From Bifidobacterium breve (GTDB lineage: Bacteria > Actinomycetota > Acidimicrobiia > Acidimicrobiales > Ilumatobacteraceae), in the NCBI GenBank assembly GCA_943325435.2, contig CALPPK020000071.1, positions 1 to 6,533 of the forward strand: a stretch of 6,533 nt of DNA. Direction: 5' to 3'. The position numbers and the translations under genes are program-made. The notes below the pieces were generated by a model, which saw nothing but the letters and a program-made list of their open reading frames with translations, searched no databases and was not told the origin of the DNA. This document shows positions 1 to 5,515 of the stretch, one piece after another (position 1 is the stretch's first letter; each line of letters opens with the position of its first letter).

Positions 1-222
1 GACACCGTTGGTGACCCATTCAAAGACACAGCAGGTCCTGCATTGAACCCGCTGATCAAGGTGATGAACCTTGTGTCGTTGTTGGTGCTTCCAGCAATCA
101 TCAGTACTCAGGACAACGATGGCCAGCGCTTGCTTATTGCAGCTGCAGCACTCGTAGTACTTGCTGCATCGGTGATTCGTTCATCGCGCCAGAAGACAAC
201 TTTTGGTCCAGCAACTAACTAA
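1..222 (+). CDS. hppA: Membrane-bound proton-translocating pyrophosphatase, C-terminal end (5' truncated by window)
   Basis: The last 73 residues and the TAA stop of a membrane pyrophosphatase are visible; the start lies outside the window. The enzyme hydrolyses cytoplasmic pyrophosphate and pumps H+ (some relatives pump Na+) across the cytoplasmic membrane. The fragment opens with the family's highly conserved C-terminal signature, [18 protein letters not shown], whose acidic and lysine residues belong to the pyrophosphate/Mg2+ site region. This is followed by a hydrophobic helix (about residues 20-37 of the fragment) and a last helix (about residues 44-60) ending in a short basic, hydrophilic tail. 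The residues that separate K+-dependent from K+-independent types, and H+ from Na+ pumps, are upstream of the window, so the subtype cannot be read here. A strong terminator follows 12 nt after the stop, so this is the last gene of its transcript. The family call is very secure. Confidence 0.96.
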   Translation, partial: DTVGDPFKDTAGPALNPLIKVMNLVSLLVLPAIISTQDNDGQRLLIAAAALVVLAASVIRSSRQKTTFGPATN

Positions 223-234
223 GTAACTACTTAC

Positions 235-268
235 CAAAAGGCCCGAGCACATGTGCTCGGGCCTTTTG
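235..268 (+). terminator. Rho-independent terminator after hppA
   Basis: A perfect 34-nt palindrome runs CAAAAGGCCCGAGCAC... to ...GTGCTCGGGCCTTTTG, with its centre between 251 and 252. With a four-base loop this gives a 15-bp GC-rich stem flanked by A and T runs. A second T run (271-274) follows shortly after. The A-stem-T layout would also work for transcripts from the other strand, but no minus-strand gene ends here. It closes the hppA transcript and insulates the dedA gene downstream. Confidence 0.92.
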
Positions 269-280
269 TGTTTTCCGAAC

Positions 281-286
281 TAACCT
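281..286 (+). promoter_or_regulatory. Putative -10 element of a leaderless promoter for the dedA gene
   Basis: TAACCT fits the TANNNT -10 consensus of actinobacterial housekeeping promoters and ends 6 nt before the ATG at 293. Transcription would then begin at or next to the start codon. No Shine-Dalgarno sequence lies upstream of the ATG, which agrees with a leaderless mRNA. A -35 at normal spacing would fall inside the terminator hairpin and is not recognisable. A hexamer this degenerate occurs by chance, so the call rests on the spacing and the missing ribosome-binding site. Confidence 0.4.
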
Positions 287-292
287 TCTCAA

Positions 293-919
293 ATGCTCGC
301 ATTGCTAAACCCCGAAGATCTGCTCCGCAATGGAGGTCTCCTGATCTTGGGGGCGATTGTGTTTGCCGAATCAGGATTATTGATTGGGTTTTTTCTCCCT
401 GGTGATTCGTTGCTCTTTATCGCAGGGTTCCTTGCTAGCGAAGCAGGCAACAACGTGCTTCCCCCGTTGCCATTTGTCATTCTCGTATCGGCGTCTATGG
501 CAATTATCGGAGACCAGGTTGGTTATCTCATTGGAAACAAAATGGGGCCAGCAATTTTTGCTCGGCCGAAGTCTCGTTTGTTCAACCCTGACCATGTCAC
601 TAAGGCCCACGCATTTTTCGAAAAGTACGGCGCGCGCACAGTAGTACTGGCGAGATTTGTTCCAATCGTGCGTACGTTTGCACCCGTAGTTGCTGGCGTC
701 GGCAAAATGGACTACAAAACCTTTGTTCGTTACAACATTATTGGCGGCTTGTTGTGGGGTGCTGGACTTCCCCTACTTGGTTTCTTCCTCGGTCAAATTG
801 ACATCGTGAAAGAGCACATCGAGATTGCCGTGATCGCAGTGGTATTCATTTCCATTCTTCCCGTAGCCGTTGAATTCATCAATCACTGGCGCAGTTCTCG
901 GAAACCGTCGGCAGACTAG
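293..919 (+). CDS. DedA-family integral membrane protein (SNARE-associated/VTT domain)
   Basis: This 208-residue protein has the normal length for the bacterial DedA family. Family features in order are: a first hydrophobic segment with the acidic FAES motif (E26); the re-entrant-loop motif FFLPGDSLLF (about 33-42); a hydrophobic segment with GDQVGY (73-78); the amphipathic KAHAFFEKYG stretch; the signature RFVPIVRTFAPVVAG (121-135) with R121, P124 and R127; then NIIGGLLWG and a final membrane helix (about 176-196) ending in a basic tail. DedA proteins are membrane transporters or flippases; characterised members recycle undecaprenyl phosphate or move phospholipids, and their loss affects cell division and envelope stress. 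Which lipid this paralogue handles cannot be told from sequence. The start is the first ATG after the hppA terminator. No ribosome-binding site is present, and the gene is probably read from a leaderless mRNA. An SCP2-like gene follows after 4 nt, so the two are likely cotranscribed. Confidence 0.93.
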   Translation: MLALLNPEDLLRNGGLLILGAIVFAESGLLIGFFLPGDSLLFIAGFLASEAGNNVLPPLPFVILVSASMAIIGDQVGYLIGNKMGPAIFARPKSRLFNPDHVTKAHAFFEKYGARTVVLARFVPIVRTFAPVVAGVGKMDYKTFVRYNIIGGLLWGAGLPLLGFFLGQIDIVKEHIEIAVIAVVFISILPVAVEFINHWRSSRKPSAD

Positions 920-923
920 AAAC

Positions 924-1313
924 ATGCGGTATCTCAGTCTCGATTGGATTGATGCCATGCAGGCAGAAGTGGCCGCTAGCGAGTCGCTCACAGACCTTGC
1001 CTCAACTCATTCCATAGGTGTTACTCAAGTGGTTACAGACGGCCCAGAAGGCTCTGTGCTGTATCACCTGCAGGTAGGCAATGGCATTGCCCGCTTTGCC
1101 TCTGGCCCTGCGCCCGAAGAAGATGTCCGCATGGAACAGACATGGGAGACAGCAGTCGGTGTTGCAACCGGCTCATTGCCGGCCCAGGAAGCCTTCATCA
1201 AGGGCCACGTACGCATTTCAGGAGACACTCAGCGCCTTATGGACGCTGTGCCTGTCTTTGCCGCCCTCGACGCAGCATTTGAGGCTGTGCGCTCGCTGAC
1301 AACGTACGAGTAG
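924..1313 (+). CDS. Small SCP2 sterol-carrier-domain protein
   Basis: This is a 129-residue protein made almost wholly of an SCP2-like fold. The diagnostic part is the C-terminal half: a VLYHLQVGNGIARFASG strand pair (about 45-61), an acidic EEDVRMEQTWETAVGVATG stretch (65-83), then AQEAFIKGHVRISGD (87-101), matching the family's helix, A-x-x-x-G-x-(I/V)-x-(I/V)-x-G-D turn and closing helices. SCP2 domains bind hydrophobic ligands such as acyl-CoAs, fatty acids or sterols in a tunnel; the ligand here is unknown. No signal peptide or membrane segment is seen, so it should be cytoplasmic. I chose the ATG at 924 over an in-frame ATG at 870 because the upstream 18 residues lie inside the dedA reading frame and look nothing like the family. 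The 4-nt gap and lack of a ribosome-binding site suggest translation coupled to dedA. The pairing with a lipid transporter hints at a lipid-related role, but this is inference. Confidence 0.8.
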   Translation: MRYLSLDWIDAMQAEVAASESLTDLASTHSIGVTQVVTDGPEGSVLYHLQVGNGIARFASGPAPEEDVRMEQTWETAVGVATGSLPAQEAFIKGHVRISGDTQRLMDAVPVFAALDAAFEAVRSLTTYE

Positions 1314-1329
1314 AGATCTAGTTCGTACG
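1303..1329. terminator. Possible bidirectional hairpin between convergent genes, containing both stop codons
   Basis: The arms CGTACGA (1303-1309) and TCGTACG (1323-1329) pair perfectly. Inside, the plus-strand stop TAG (1311-1313) pairs with CTA (1318-1320), the complement of the fae TAG, around a 4-nt AGAT loop, with a small asymmetric internal bulge. The position between two genes only 4 nt apart suits a shared terminator. Neither side has a U tract, so termination would be weak or Rho-assisted. Confidence 0.45.
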
Positions 1330-1809
1330 GAAATACGGGTTTGACGGATTAGTCATTGCCGCAAGTGCCTGGTTCATGTCAGGGCCAGCATCTCGAGCTT
1401 GTTTCAGTGCAGCGAGAGTGGCGTCTCGATTGTTTGAGAAAACTTCCTCTTCGTTATCGGCAGATGGATTCACCCATACCGCAACTATGAGAACAAGCGA
1501 ATCAACGTCGCCATCGAACAGTGAATTCTGATGTGCGAGTCCGACACCAGCTGCAACACCAGCCTGTGCCCCACCCCATGTCAGCTCACCATGACGATCA
1601 TTTGCAATAGCTGCTTTGTTAACAAACAATGTGAACGGCACAACGGGCATGTTTGGTTGTGCAACTGCAACAAACGGAACATGACCTTCACGCGGTGTGG
1701 CTAGTGCTGTTGCCCATGCGGTGCCAACCGGGCCATCGCGAAGACCCAGCACAACGTTGATGTGTGCAGCATTCGCGCCTTCACCAACAAAACCTTCACC
1801 AATTTTCAT
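1318..1809 (-). CDS. Formaldehyde-activating enzyme (Fae) homologue
   Basis: This 163-residue protein is close to the usual length of about 170. It aligns by eye along its whole length with Fae, which condenses formaldehyde with tetrahydromethanopterin to methylene-H4MPT. Matching landmarks: IGEGFVGEGANAAHINVVLG (3-22), including H16 at the place of the histidine proposed as catalytic in Methylorubrum Fae; DGPVGTAWATALATPREGH (25-43); QPNMPVVPFTLFVNKAAI (51-68), equivalent to the PN-x-P-x-x-P-x-TL-x-x-NK-x-x-I block; and WGGAQAGVAAGVG (78-90), equivalent to the GPAQ helix, with Gly replacing the usual Pro. The C-terminal 50 residues, with VWVNPSA and an Asn/Pro-rich end, are less typical. Its ATG overlaps the upstream oxygenase stop as ATGA and no ribosome-binding site is seen, so translation is probably coupled. 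Family membership is strong. Activity with H4MPT, with folate or as another aldehyde-binding protein remains open; the only C1 genes nearby are folate-type (metF, purH). A specific symbol such as fae would overstate what is known. Confidence 0.85.
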   Translation of the reverse strand: MKIGEGFVGEGANAAHINVVLGLRDGPVGTAWATALATPREGHVPFVAVAQPNMPVVPFTLFVNKAAIANDRHGELTWGGAQAGVAAGVGLAHQNSLFDGDVDSLVLIVAVWVNPSADNEEEVFSNNRDATLAALKQARDAGPDMNQALAAMTNPSNPYFRTN

Positions 1810-2519
1810 GCGGGTAACCGGCCGTATCGGCCCATACGCAGCGCATCGTTGGAAATAGTGCCCGGCTTCGTGTCATACGCGAGCAAGGCAACATGCCGAG
1901 GAACTGCACCTGACACGCGCGACACACGGTGATAGCTATTGCGTCCGTTAAACACCATCAGCGTTCCAGGTGTCATTGGTTCGGTACGAACTAAATCCGG
2001 ACGATCGCCCCGACGCACCGCAGCGACAGTGTCGGCATTCTCTTCCGTGGCTGTGCGAATACGCGATGCGTTCTCAAAATGCCCACCTTCTGACGAAGTT
2101 TGTAATGCAATGGAAACGACGAAATCAGTCTGATCAAAATGCCAACCCAGTTCATGGCCATCACGCATAACAGCAAGATTCAGTGCGCCAAAAGGATCTG
2201 CATAACGAAACAGTTTCTCTTCACCCAGAATCTTTGCAACGAATTCCATCAGTGGATCCCACTCATACAATGCGCGGATCATACTGTCTGTTGGAAATTG
2301 GTCATACGCCACGACTTCAAGATCAGCATTCACGGTCGTGTGATACGCCACTTTTGCTAATTCATCACATTCGGCAATCAACTCAGTGATTGCATTCTCA
2401 CGAATGAACCCAGGCAAAATTGCGATATTTTCCTTCGTAAAGGTGTCGCTCAATTCCCTATGTAATTCAGCACTATCTAGCGGCCACCTGTCTGTATCGA
2501 CGAGTGCCGCAACGCTCAT
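1806..2519 (-). CDS. 2-oxoglutarate/Fe(II)-dependent oxygenase, BesD/HalB-like (ArpA-type) family
   Basis: This 237-residue soluble protein should couple oxidative decarboxylation of 2-oxoglutarate to hydroxylation or a related oxidation. Iron ligands read as H127 and D129 in LGWHFDQTDF (124-133) and the distal H197 in FNGRNSYHRVS (190-200); R208, 11 residues further on, is the expected 2-oxoglutarate-binding arginine. The surrounding text (GWHFD..DF.V.IALQ..SEGG.F, PGTLMVFNGR.S.HRV, VALLAYDTKPG) resembles the family that includes the amino-acid halogenase BesD. Halogenating members replace the aspartate of HxD with Gly or Ala to make room for chloride. Here Asp is kept, so hydroxylation (or oxidative demethylation) is expected instead of chlorination. 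Substrate is unknown; family precedent is free amino acids. The ATG shares one base with the mdh stop (TAATG), and its own stop overlaps the Fae-like start. This marks a coupled three-gene unit. The family match is from memory of motifs, not a search. Confidence 0.85.
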   Translation of the reverse strand: MSVAALVDTDRWPLDSAELHRELSDTFTKENIAILPGFIRENAITELIAECDELAKVAYHTTVNADLEVVAYDQFPTDSMIRALYEWDPLMEFVAKILGEEKLFRYADPFGALNLAVMRDGHELGWHFDQTDFVVSIALQTSSEGGHFENASRIRTATEENADTVAAVRRGDRPDLVRTEPMTPGTLMVFNGRNSYHRVSRVSGAVPRHVALLAYDTKPGTISNDALRMGRYGRLPA

Positions 2520-3505
2520 TAAATGAGGCCTAGCTTCTTTACTTCGTCACGCTCTTCAACAAGCTCGGCAACTGATGCATCAATGCGTGAGCGGCTGAAA
2601 TCATCAATGTCAAGACCCTGCACAATGCTGTACTTGCCGTCCTTGCAAACACATGGGAACGACGAAATGATGCCTTCGGGAACGCCATAGCTTCCGTCAG
2701 ATGGAATTGCCATTGACACCCAGTCACCCGGGGCAGTGCCAAGAACCCATGAATTCATGTGATCAATTGCGGCATTTGCTGCTGAAGCTGCTGATGACAA
2801 ACCACGTGCCTTGATGATGGCTGCTCCGCGCTTTGCAACAGTAGGAATGAAATCATTCTCAATCCATGCCTGATCGTTAACCAAAGCAGCTGCATTCTTG
2901 CCATCAACTTCACAATGGAAAAGGTCTGGGTATTGAGTGCTTGAGTGGTTACCCCAAATGGTCATCTTCTTAATAGAAGTAACTGGCTTGCCAACTTTGA
3001 CTGCCAACTGTGTCATGGCGCGGTTGTGATCAAGTCGAGTCATCGCGGTGAAACGACTTGGGTCAAGACCCTGTGCATTGTTCATTGCAATTACTGCGTT
3101 GGTGTTCGCTGGGTTTCCAACAACCAAAATCTTTGCGTCTTTCTTTGCTGCAACGCCAAGTGCTTTTCCTTGTGGTTTGAAAATTCCGCCGTTTGCGCTG
3201 AGCAAGTCGCCGCGCTCCATGCCGTCTTTGCGTGGCATTGCGCCAACAAGGAAGGCAGCGTCAATATCGCCAAATGCAGTTTCAGCATTGTCGGTGCAAA
3301 CAACACCAGCAAGAAGCGGGAATGCGCAGTCATCAAGTTCCATACGAACGCCTTCTAACGCGCCAAGTGCTGGAGTGATTTCCAACAGTTGAAGAATGAC
3401 GGGCTGATTGGGACCGAATACTGCGCCTGAAGCGATACGGAAAAGGAGGCTGTAGCCAATTTGGCCGGCTGCGCCGGTTACGGCAATACGAACTGGTGAT
3501 GTCAT
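2519..3505 (-). CDS. mdh: NAD-dependent malate dehydrogenase
   Basis: This 328-residue enzyme has the typical length for the cytosolic-like bacterial Mdh group. It interconverts malate and oxaloacetate in the TCA cycle. Visible features: the nucleotide-binding GAAGQIGY loop (11-18); the acidic E42 in [18 protein letters not shown], favouring NAD over NADP; the substrate arginines R92 and R98 in [20 protein letters not shown] (130-137); D159 and R162 in RLDHNRA; the catalytic H187 in [12 protein letters not shown]; and the [17 protein letters not shown] block near the C-terminus. All catalytic residues are present. I chose the ATG at 3505 over an in-frame ATG at 3535, because the extra [10 protein letters not shown] has no family match and would cover the -10 element. 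No ribosome-binding site precedes the chosen start. The stop overlaps the oxygenase ATG by one base, an unusual partner for Mdh. Oxaloacetate and 2-oxoglutarate are both TCA metabolites, but a direct functional link is not evident. Confidence 0.96.
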   Translation of the reverse strand: MTSPVRIAVTGAAGQIGYSLLFRIASGAVFGPNQPVILQLLEITPALGALEGVRMELDDCAFPLLAGVVCTDNAETAFGDIDAAFLVGAMPRKDGMERGDLLSANGGIFKPQGKALGVAAKKDAKILVVGNPANTNAVIAMNNAQGLDPSRFTAMTRLDHNRAMTQLAVKVGKPVTSIKKMTIWGNHSSTQYPDLFHCEVDGKNAAALVNDQAWIENDFIPTVAKRGAAIIKARGLSSAASAANAAIDHMNSWVLGTAPGDWVSMAIPSDGSYGVPEGIISSFPCVCKDGKYSIVQGLDIDDFSRSRIDASVAELVEERDEVKKLGLI

Positions 3506-3512
3506 GTCTCTA

Positions 3513-3518
3513 AGCGTA
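3513..3518 (-). promoter_or_regulatory. Putative -10 element of a leaderless promoter for mdh-oxygenase-Fae
   Basis: On the minus strand TACGCT fits TANNNT and ends 7 nt before the mdh ATG, which again lacks a Shine-Dalgarno sequence. TTGGGA (3543-3538) matches four of six bases of TTGACA, but its 19-nt spacer is long. The 63-nt gap after the acyltransferase gene is the largest inside the minus-strand gene run, which makes a fresh promoter here plausible. Confidence 0.42.
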
Positions 3519-3554
3519 GGCAATATGGGGTACATGTTCCCAATGGAAGCGCCA

Positions 3555-3581
3555 TATTGGGCGCAGAATCACCGCCCAATA
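3555..3581 (-). other. Hairpin over the acyltransferase stop codon, with a competing fold
   Basis: TATTGGGCG (3555-3563) and CGCCCAATA (3573-3581) form a perfect 9-bp stem with a 9-nt loop that includes the acyltransferase TGA (3571-3569). A third element, CCCAAT (3539-3544), could pair instead with ATTGGG (3556-3561). No U tract follows on the minus strand, so a classical terminator is not supported. It may be a weak terminator, an mRNA 3'-end stabiliser or chance. Confidence 0.3.
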
Positions 3582-5503
3582 GCCTGCAAAATCAGTGCCA
3601 CGTAGTTGTCCTGACCCAATGCATTGGGGTGAATACCGTCGGAATTGAACCATTCAGGATGCGGCTTTGACAATGTGTACCAATCGAGGATGGACACGTT
3701 CGGGTGCGTGGCTGGAAGATTGTTGATGACCGCATTGTTTAATTGCTCTGAAGCACGACCTGGTACTCGCATCGTAAGAATGACCACACGCTTCACGCTT
3801 GCAAGTGGCTTAAGAATCCGATCAAACGTTGCAGCCTTGGTAATGCCATTTGTACCTAGATGAATAACAACTACGTCGCCTAATTCATTCACAGACTTGT
3901 AGTAGTTGAAAATCTGTACTGCATCAATGACTTGTCTGTTCTTAGATGCATCAACTGTGATCCCGTATGACTTCAACTTCTTTGCTGATCCCAACATCAC
4001 TGAATCGCCTACTGCAAACACATCCATCTTTCCGCGAGGCAAAGTGGTCGAGGGAGTTAACGGAACTGTTGTTGTTCCTGTACCGATTGTCGTAGTTGTT
4101 ATACGTGTGACTGCACCTTCATTTTCATTAAGACCAGCAGTGATGTCATCTGGCATCACCCGTGCACCTGCCATGCTGACCACGCTGAATACTGGGATAA
4201 CAGCCAAAGTTCCAATCACAATTCCCAATGGACCACGCATGGTGCCACCGCGTGCACGCCACGAGCGATAGGTAGCCAATGCTTTCCCCGTGCGAATAGG
4301 TGTTTCAATGAATTGATACGACGCTTCGGTGATGACAACTGTTATGGCCATCAGTGCCACGAACTCGCGCACGTCTAAGGAGTTTCCTGCAGCCTTTCGA
4401 TATGCCTGAAAAACCGTCCAGTGATACAAGTACAGGCCATATGAACGCTTGCCAATCCATACCAACAATGGAGTACCGATGACGTACTTGCCTAACCGAG
4501 AGCGAGGATGCGTCACAGTTGCAATTGCAACAACTGTGGCAATTCCTACAGTGATGAACCCGCCGCGATACAACAAGTCGTATCCAGTCATCCCTACATC
4601 GGCGACATCAACAACTTCACGAAACTTCCAACACATGAAACCGAGTGCAACCAAGGCAAGAACCCCGGCCATGTCAAGACCATTTGCATTTGAACCGGCT
4701 CGTCCTCGGCGCAAGGCCCACGGTCTCCACATTGTGGCAAGCGCAGCACCTAGTAACAATCCGCTGGCACGAGTAATGGTGCCAAGGTAAAGGAAATCAA
4801 TGCGGACTACCCGATGTCCGAAAATTGACATGTACTGCTCTGGAGTATTTGCAAATGTGTCGATGGGGCCAGTGCGATAAATCATCGCTGTTGCTACAGC
4901 AATAGCAACAGCCAACGCTGTGAACACCAGACCCAGAATCGGCAATGTCTTCGGCCGGATTCGACGAAGCAATACAAACATAATGAGCGGCCACACGATG
5001 TAGTACTGCTCTTCCACCGCCAGCGACCACAAATGTCGAAGTGGTGCAAAAGCGAATGCAGACGTGTACGACGAACCACTCCATATTTGAAACCAATTCG
5101 AGACATACAGAAACCCGCCCACAACATCGCCACGCAACATGCCTAATCGATCGCGATCGAACAACGCGCAATACACAATGGTTCCGAGCAATAACGTGAA
5201 CAATGCCGGCAAGAGTCTTCTGGCTCGACGCATCCAGAAATTACCTAGAGAAACGGTGCCAGAACGCTCTCGTTCGGCAATGAGAAGCAACGTGATTAGA
5301 TATCCAGAGATAACAAAGAACACCTCAACACCGAGAAATCCGCCGCCTAACCACTGATGATTGGCGTGATACACAATTACTGCGATAACTGCGAGTGCTC
5401 GCAAGCCATCAAGTGCTGGAACATATGGAACAACAGGTCCTCTACGAGTTCCCCATGCTGGTGTTCCGCCTATGTGCGTGGATTGATCGTTCTGATTACT
5501 CAT
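3569..5503 (-). CDS. OatA/OafA-like O-acyltransferase: acyltransferase-3 membrane domain fused to SGNH domain
   Basis: This 644-residue protein is predicted to move acyl (usually acetyl) groups across the membrane and attach them to cell-surface glycans. Residues about 30-400 form the acyltransferase-3 domain with ten or so membrane helices: LDGLRALAV (31-39), H46 in VYHAN, FFVISGYLIT, the basic FWMRRARRLLPA (89-100), the diagnostic HLWSLAVEEQYY (157-168), SYGLYLYHW (354-362) and FIETPIR (398-404). A further helix (about 426-446) leads to an extracytoplasmic Thr-rich linker (468-488) and then a C-terminal SGNH domain. This domain has GDS with S501 as likely nucleophile, GTNG (550-553) and the catalytic pair D622/H625 in SDGIHP. 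All expected catalytic residues are intact. This architecture is shared by peptidoglycan O-acetyltransferase OatA and polysaccharide O-acyltransferases; the acceptor here cannot be named. It starts 12 nt after the metF stop without a ribosome-binding site, so it is probably cotranscribed with metF, although the functions are unrelated. Confidence 0.93.
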   Translation of the reverse strand: MSNQNDQSTHIGGTPAWGTRRGPVVPYVPALDGLRALAVIAVIVYHANHQWLGGGFLGVEVFFVISGYLITLLLIAERERSGTVSLGNFWMRRARRLLPALFTLLLGTIVYCALFDRDRLGMLRGDVVGGFLYVSNWFQIWSGSSYTSAFAFAPLRHLWSLAVEEQYYIVWPLIMFVLLRRIRPKTLPILGLVFTALAVAIAVATAMIYRTGPIDTFANTPEQYMSIFGHRVVRIDFLYLGTITRASGLLLGAALATMWRPWALRRGRAGSNANGLDMAGVLALVALGFMCWKFREVVDVADVGMTGYDLLYRGGFITVGIATVVAIATVTHPRSRLGKYVIGTPLLVWIGKRSYGLYLYHWTVFQAYRKAAGNSLDVREFVALMAITVVITEASYQFIETPIRTGKALATYRSWRARGGTMRGPLGIVIGTLAVIPVFSVVSMAGARVMPDDITAGLNENEGAVTRITTTTIGTGTTTVPLTPSTTLPRGKMDVFAVGDSVMLGSAKKLKSYGITVDASKNRQVIDAVQIFNYYKSVNELGDVVVIHLGTNGITKAATFDRILKPLASVKRVVILTMRVPGRASEQLNNAVINNLPATHPNVSILDWYTLSKPHPEWFNSDGIHPNALGQDNYVALILQAIGR

Positions 5504-5515
5504 GAGAGAAATAGG

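Noticed and set aside
266..271. TTGTGT as a -35 element for the dedA gene
   Set aside because: The spacer to TAACCT would be only 9 nt, far too short for a sigma-70-type promoter.
870..923. Longer N-terminus for the SCP2-like protein from an in-frame ATG at 870
   Set aside because: These 18 codons overlap the end of the dedA gene, give an Asn/Arg-rich stretch unlike the family, and the ATG at 924 sits in the normal position just after the dedA stop.
2945..3392. Plus-strand open frames of over 100 codons opposite mdh
   Set aside because: They lie entirely antisense to a well-conserved enzyme, have Cys/His/Asn-rich or low-complexity translations and no family resemblance; they are shadows of codon bias.
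3506..3535. Upstream in-frame ATG for mdh adding 10 residues
   Set aside because: Mdh proteins begin directly with the strand leading to GAAGQIGY; the added residues have no family match and would cover the probable -10 element.
4514..4538. Inverted repeat CACAGTTG/CAACTGTG inside the acyltransferase gene
   Set aside because: It encodes a Val/Ala/Thr-rich membrane helix where a few repeated codons readily create such symmetry.
3906..4790. Plus-strand open frames opposite the acyltransferase gene
   Set aside because: Antisense to an intact membrane enzyme whose helices and catalytic motifs explain the sequence; no recognisable protein features of their own.
4887..4912. Perfect 9-bp inverted repeat GCTGTTGCT/AGCAACAGC inside the acyltransferase gene
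   Set aside because: It falls in an alternating Ala/Val/Thr membrane segment; codon repetition is the simpler explanation, and there is no gene boundary nearby.
5147..5160. 14-nt palindrome TCGATCGCGATCGA
   Set aside because: It encodes Phe-Asp-Arg-Asp-Arg in the acyltransferase and appears once; no sign that it is a spaced repeat or a protein-binding site.
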